This document shows positions 59,358-64,000 of a stretch of DNA of 64,000 nt, in pieces. The stretch covers positions 28,823,736 through 28,887,735 of the forward strand of contig CM038469.1 of NCBI GenBank assembly GCA_021464415.1, given 5' to 3'. The DNA comes from Lonicera japonica (lineage: Eukaryota > Streptophyta > Magnoliopsida > Dipsacales > Caprifoliaceae). Under the pieces are notes generated by a model. That model saw only the letters and a program-made list of their open reading frames with translations, was not told where the DNA came from and did no database searches. How positions within the stretch are numbered: the stretch's first letter is position 1; each line of letters starts with the position of its first letter. A program made the position numbers and the translations under genes.

Positions 59358-60363
59358 CTGTGAAGGAATACCCAATTGGTTAGATTCAATTTTGAGGTCT
59401 TTGCGACTCACAAAATCATTGAATGAAAAATGAAAACAGCAGTTCAAGTCTTAAAATCTGAGAATTATAGAAGGGAAGCAAAGGAAAGCTAATGTTCTGG
59501 TCAAGCAGGCAAACAAACAACAATACAGTCATGTATTTAAGTATAGCATTAGATTACAGAAATACTTTAAAGAAACTTGCAACTCATACAGGAAAAACTG
59601 ATGCACCTTGGCATCAAGATCCCACACACAAATGGGGGGAATTTATCCTGCTGGGGTAAAGATCTTTAGTTATGGAGTATGGACTAAAGAAAAGTTCCCA
59701 GTTAGGTTTCCTCAGGTCAATTACCTATTGAAAAAGAACCACAGGGACACTAAATCTGAACAAGGATTTAACGTCTTCACAAGGCTTAAACACTTCTCCA
59801 ACTCAATATATAGCATTTTCCAGATCAAGATACACTCGAGTTTGCCTTTTTTATAAAATCCTATGCTAAACATAGTTGAATTTATGGCACAAAAATCTTA
59901 TAAACCTGATCTGAATTTTGACTTTCCTCCTCAAGAACATGAATCCTTACTTCTCCCATCAAATTAGTTTACAAAGAAACTGGCATTCATCAATGTAGAT
60001 GAAAGAATCATAGGGCAAAAAGGGGTAATATATTGCAAAATGCACAGGGCAAACTGTTTAACACAAAATAGTGAAATACCAAAGTTAGGTACTGATTTTT
60101 TTTTTCATACCAAAGTTGGGTCTCTCAAAAAAAATTATTTTGAGGCATTTTTACAGTCACATAAGCTGCATTTCTGAACAAGAATTAAAGAAACCCCAAA
60201 ATCTTCAATCATCCAAACACCCAATTCATCTCTAACCATGAGGAGACTATGCTTACTCACAGTACCAAGACAAAACCATAATAAGCTTGAAATTTGAAGA
60301 CAAAAGAAGCAAAACAATTAAGTGAGTGAAATTTTTGAGCAACAGTTGAGTAGAGAAGATTAC
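59358..60363 (-). other. probable intron in the SQD1 5' leader
   Basis: On the minus strand, CACCAG|GTAATC (donor, 60363) lies about 70 bp downstream of a TATA box. TTCCTTCACAG|GTAC (acceptor, exon resumes at 59357) lies 41 bp upstream of the ATG. Both match plant splice consensus and the distance between TATA box and ATG needs such an intron to give a normal leader. This is an inference from signals only. Confidence 0.5.
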
Positions 60364-60434
60364 CTGGTGAGTATTGTGGAATCAGAAAGAGAATTCAAAA
60401 GGGTTTCCTCGGAGCTATGTAAAATACTGAGACC

Positions 60435-60442
60435 TATATATA
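60435..60442 (-). promoter_or_regulatory. TATA box of SQD1
   Basis: TATATATA, in the minus-strand context GCAGTATATATAGGTC, precedes a pyrimidine-containing leader and the predicted leader-intron donor at 60363. Transcription would start near 60405. Confidence 0.55.
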
Positions 60443-62118
60443 CTGCATGATATGATTATAGGATTTGGGATATATGTACTTGTTTTTTCTTCCTCTTCTC
60501 TTGGTTTCTATTGGGGCATCAATTAAAACAGCTGAGGGGAATATCCTAAAATCTTCTACCGTTTTGGGAAAATTACACTTTTTAACCCTATGCACTCTCA
60601 ACTAGACCATATATTGCAAATTATTTAGATTCTTATCTTTAATTTTTTTAAAGCAAACCTACATTATGTGTGTTTCTAATTTCAACCCCAATAATACGTG
60701 ATTTCACTTCTACCATCATTCACTTCTTGAGTATCGAGTAAAGACTTATTATTCAATTTTTAAGAATCTCAAAGCTGGCTTTGGGCATAGATAATCCATG
60801 CGGTCGTCTAGGGCCCCCGACGTAACAGGAGTCCCCAATTTTTTTTCCCCTTTTATATAATTTATATTAAGTAAAATTAAAATAATTTTTGGTTGAATAA
60901 AAGAAAACAACGGAACAATTGTTCCAGTGGGTGATCGTGCTTGTCTTGCAACTCGAGGTCTTGAGTTCAGAGTCTTAGTATGGGCGGGATTAAGCTTCCT
61001 TTTTTCTTTTTTTATAGATTATGCCTTATTTAATTCCTAAGCACTTAGTAATAAGTCTAAGAACTGAATATAATCACTCTACATCATTACATTGACAAGT
61101 GAATATAAGTTGTATATATTTGCAATGGGTGAGACATGAAAATAAAATTCGAGTGGGTTGCATTTTAGCAGTTATTAAATTTGTGTTGGATTTTGATTTT
61201 TCAATTTTGCCTTTGCATATTTTTATTTCACATTTTTTTTTTATTATGTTATAACAAAAGCAAAGTGATTTAAACCCTTACTATTAATAATAATATTATG
61301 ACTCTCAATCACTACCTGTCTTGCTATTATTGCAGTGTTTTCTCTTTAAATTGTATATGAACGAGTTGCACACGCGACAAAAATATAGCTGCTGTTATCA
61401 TAACGCCTCTAGTAATTTTTTCCTTTTGAAAGAAAAACAAATGTCTTGAAATAATACATAGGAAAAAAATAGAAATCATGCCTCAATTTTTATTTTCTTT
61501 CTTAATACTGGAAATTGGCACATTTCATATAAAAAGTATTGAAATAATATTACAAGTCCATTGTACAGTTTCAAATTAAAAGTCTATTATAGTACAAATT
61601 GAGAGTCTAATATCCTCCGTTTTATTTTGCTTTCATTTTTATATTGATTTTTTAAAATAAATAAATTAAAAGCGTGTATTTCCTTTGTCTTAAATTGAAA
61701 ATTCACTATTTCTATTTGGAATATTCCAAATGAAGAAGAGTTAAGTTTATATTTTAGACATAATCAATATACCAAATCTCGTGATAGTATTTTTAATTGT
61801 TGATATTGAATTGTTATTGCTTTTTTATATAAAAAAATATGAACTCTTAATTGAAGGGCACAAGACTATTTTTTGTCCGCAACTTGAAAATAAATTTTAG
61901 TTTCATCTTTTGAAAATTAATATTAAATGTATACCACCCACGTTTTCATTTTTAAGAATTCTGACAAAATGATTAGTAGTAAAACTCCCCATTTTTTGAA
62001 AAATAAAAACAAAAATTTATTTGCTTCAAAATTTTTTACGCCTTTGTTTTTTGTTTTATTGTTAATTAATTGATGTGTCGGCCTCAGACTATCAATTGTG
62101 CACCTGCCTGTCTTTTTA
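60443..62118. other. intergenic DNA upstream of SQD1, possible SINE remnant
   Basis: No gene is visible. At about 60915-61015 a sequence with GTTCCAGTGGGTGATCG (weak box A), GGTCTTGAGTTCAGAGTC (box B-like) and a T-rich end after GGCGGGATTAAGCTT resembles a degenerate tRNA-derived SINE. No target duplication was found. The rest is AT-rich. Confidence 0.4.
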
Positions 62119-62465
62119 TATTTCCACCCACCTCTCTTTTCATATTTCTAGGAGTTCTGATAAAAGTAGGTGCAATTAAAATTTTATGTTCATTTCTTAT
62201 CATAATGTTTATAGAAAACATATAAAAAACGATTTATTTCTTATCATAATGTTTATAGAAAACATATAAAAAACGATTTATTAAAAGATATATTTCCAAC
62301 CACCTCTCTTTTCATATTTTTAGGAGTTCTGTTAAAACTAGGTGCAATTAAAATTTTAAGTTTATTTCTTATCATAATGTTTATAGAAAACATACAAAAA
62401 AAGGATTTATTTCTTATCATAATGTTTATAGAAAACATATAAAAAACGATTTATTAAAAGATATA
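62119..62465. repeat. tandem duplication with nested 43 bp repeats
   Basis: Two copies of a unit of about 171 bp (62119-62289, 62290-62465) each begin TATTTCCAMCCACCTCTC. Each contains two direct copies of a 43 bp repeat including TTTCTTATCATAATGTTTAT. This gives a two-level (higher-order) tandem structure with few differences between copies. Confidence 0.85.
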
Positions 62466-62951
62466 TTCAAGTTTTTAGAAAAATGAGATTGAAACATAGA
62501 AACACAATATAATTAACACACGTGATAATAGTCATGGGTCTGCTCTAATACTGTATGTAATCACCCGAGTGCTCTATCAAAATGGCTAACTCAAGTTATA
62601 AGTTAAGTTTATTGCACTATCGATGTAGGATATTTTGGATTTTTACAATTTTATTTCATTTAAATTGTTCAATATCACAAGGTTGAGAAAATAAACTAGT
62701 TTTACATAATGATGATGTAAAAATTAGCATGATAATATAAAATCGTGATGAAATTGTTACTACATCATTATTGAAAGTGGGAGTTCTACATAATGATTAC
62801 ATAATGAAATCGTGATGAAATCGTTATTACATAATGATTATGTAAAAATTACATAAATTTTAGTTTCATCATCATCTTTTTATTGAAAGTAGGAGTTCTA
62901 GTCACTAAACTAGCATGACAATATAAAATCGTTAATGCAAATATCATATGT

Positions 62952-63102
62952 TTGAGCGGAGGAGGTGGCCCAGTGGTAAGCCCCTCCCCCGAACTCCCGG
63001 GCAACCGGGGTTCGAGTCTCACCGGCTGCATTTCAGCAGCTCCCCTTTCCCCCTTCCCCTTAGGTGTAGAAAAATTTGATGTGTTCAAAAAAAAATAAAA
63101 AA
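62952..63102 (+). mobile_element. tRNA-derived SINE with perfect target duplication
   Basis: A 151 bp element with box A (GTGGCCCAGTGGTAAG) and box B (GGGGTTCGAGTCTC), a unique CT-rich body and an A-rich tail. It is flanked by the perfect 9 bp duplication ATCATATGT (62943-62951, 63103-63111). The conserved promoter boxes and exact duplication suggest a fairly recent insertion. Confidence 0.9.
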
Positions 63103-63111
63103 ATCATATGT

Positions 63112-64000
63112 GTAGTTAATTGATCATTATTTTATGAATACATACCAACAAATAACTCGATCATCATCAGTTCTATGTGATCAAAAACACTACTATGATG
63201 TTCTTTTTTCATATATATATATTGTGTTAAATTGAAGCCAAATTTAGATCTCAAGCCCTTTTCAAAATTCAGATGGCGGGCGTTGCCTTCCAAATTTCAC
63301 ATATAAAAATAATGTTGGAAAAGCCATTGAAAAAGATTAGTATCATTGTAGATGTAATAACCTTGTGATTATAATAATTGAGATATTTGAGCAAACTTAA
63401 TTTTTTTATTATTCAAGATTTATTTTAAACAAAATAACTAATTAATTGCCTCTTGTTGGAACAAAACTTAATGAAATAATAGAAGAATGGTAGTGGATTA
63501 GGTTCTATCATAATTTGTAAAGCTATGCCAATCAACTCGAAATTAATATTGCAACTTCTATTAATTTTTACAACTACTTCTTAAGTACTTGTAAAATTTA
63601 TTTTGAGTAAAATAATTTATTTTGGTTCTTTCTTAATGAATTTTTTTTGTTTGCTCATTTGGATATTCAAGTAGTAAAGATTTATTTTGAGTAAAATTGG
63701 GCAAAAAGATGGCAAAATTATAAACAACCAATTCTTACCACTTTAATTTCCTTACCTAAAATATACAACTATGAATGAGTTACTAATTTTTAAAAAATTA
63801 TTAAACTTAGCAATTTTTTAAGTTAAATAAATTAGTGGTGCCACGTAATTAATAAAATTTACATTTTAGCAATTTATTTTCTAATCACATTCTTCCAAAG
63901 AAAATGAAGTATATAAAAAGAGTCTTTATGAATTTTAAAATGAGTTTCAAAATTATGATAAAAGAAATCTGGCGCTAAGCTCAGGTTTTGGTTTTCTTCG
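63112..64000. other. AT-rich intergenic DNA
   Basis: No gene, repeat or RNA feature could be supported up to the end of the window. Confidence 0.5.

Noticed and set aside
62957..63030. A functional tRNA gene
   Set aside because: Box A and box B are present, but the acceptor stem does not pair and the sequence continues into an unrelated body with an A-rich tail and target duplications, as in a SINE.

Overview
The window is nuclear DNA of a flowering plant, probably a eudicot. It holds two intact spliced nuclear genes, one encoding a mitochondrial protein and one a plastid protein, in AT-rich non-coding DNA full of plant-type mobile elements (Copia, Cassandra/TRIM, LINE, SINE, MITEs and an endogenous pararetrovirus). 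The species cannot be fixed from the sequence.

Left part (1-18,500). Intergenic DNA carries a 1.36 kb solo LTR (642-2001), a Mutator-like foldback element (5300-6298) and two MITEs. FTSH4 follows on the plus strand (8247-18005): seven exons, 717 codons, encoding the mitochondrial inner-membrane i-AAA protease. Its introns contain a Cassandra element with 5S-rRNA-like LTRs, a TRIM-like element with 71 bp LTRs, a SINE, two Stowaway-like MITEs and other MITE-like sequence.

Middle (18,500-56,600). A non-coding AT-rich unit occurs three times in direct orientation (about 18.5-24.4 kb, 26.8-32.0 kb, and 41.0-56.6 kb with interruptions). Copy 1 ends in a broken 3' fragment of SQD1 followed by LINE debris. 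Copy 2 ends in the same LINE debris, which was then hit by a Tork/Tnt1-like Copia element (32931-39274). A three-LTR Cassandra array (36041-37365) sits inside the reverse transcriptase of that Copia element, and a hAT-type MITE (39327-40206) with another TIR element nested in it lies just beyond. Copy 3 is interrupted by a foldback element, a second copy of the 1.36 kb solo LTR (45638-46998) and a 9 kb TIR-bounded block (47061-56133). That block contains a decayed endogenous caulimovirid genome plus an inverted, internally deleted partial copy of the same virus.

Right part (56,580-64,000). SQD1, UDP-sulfoquinovose synthase of the plastid, lies on the minus strand (59316 to 56870; two coding exons, 482 codons), with a probable leader intron and a TATA box near 60435. 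Beyond it is AT-rich DNA with a 171 bp tandem duplication and a tRNA-derived SINE with perfect target-site duplications.

The two genes are unrelated in pathway: FTSH4 maintains mitochondrial inner-membrane proteins and SQD1 makes the sulfolipid precursor. The distinctive biology is the nested element history, which can be ordered in time because the triplicated unit supplies empty sites, and the virus-derived inverted repeat, whose two 1189 bp arms could form a long hairpin RNA.
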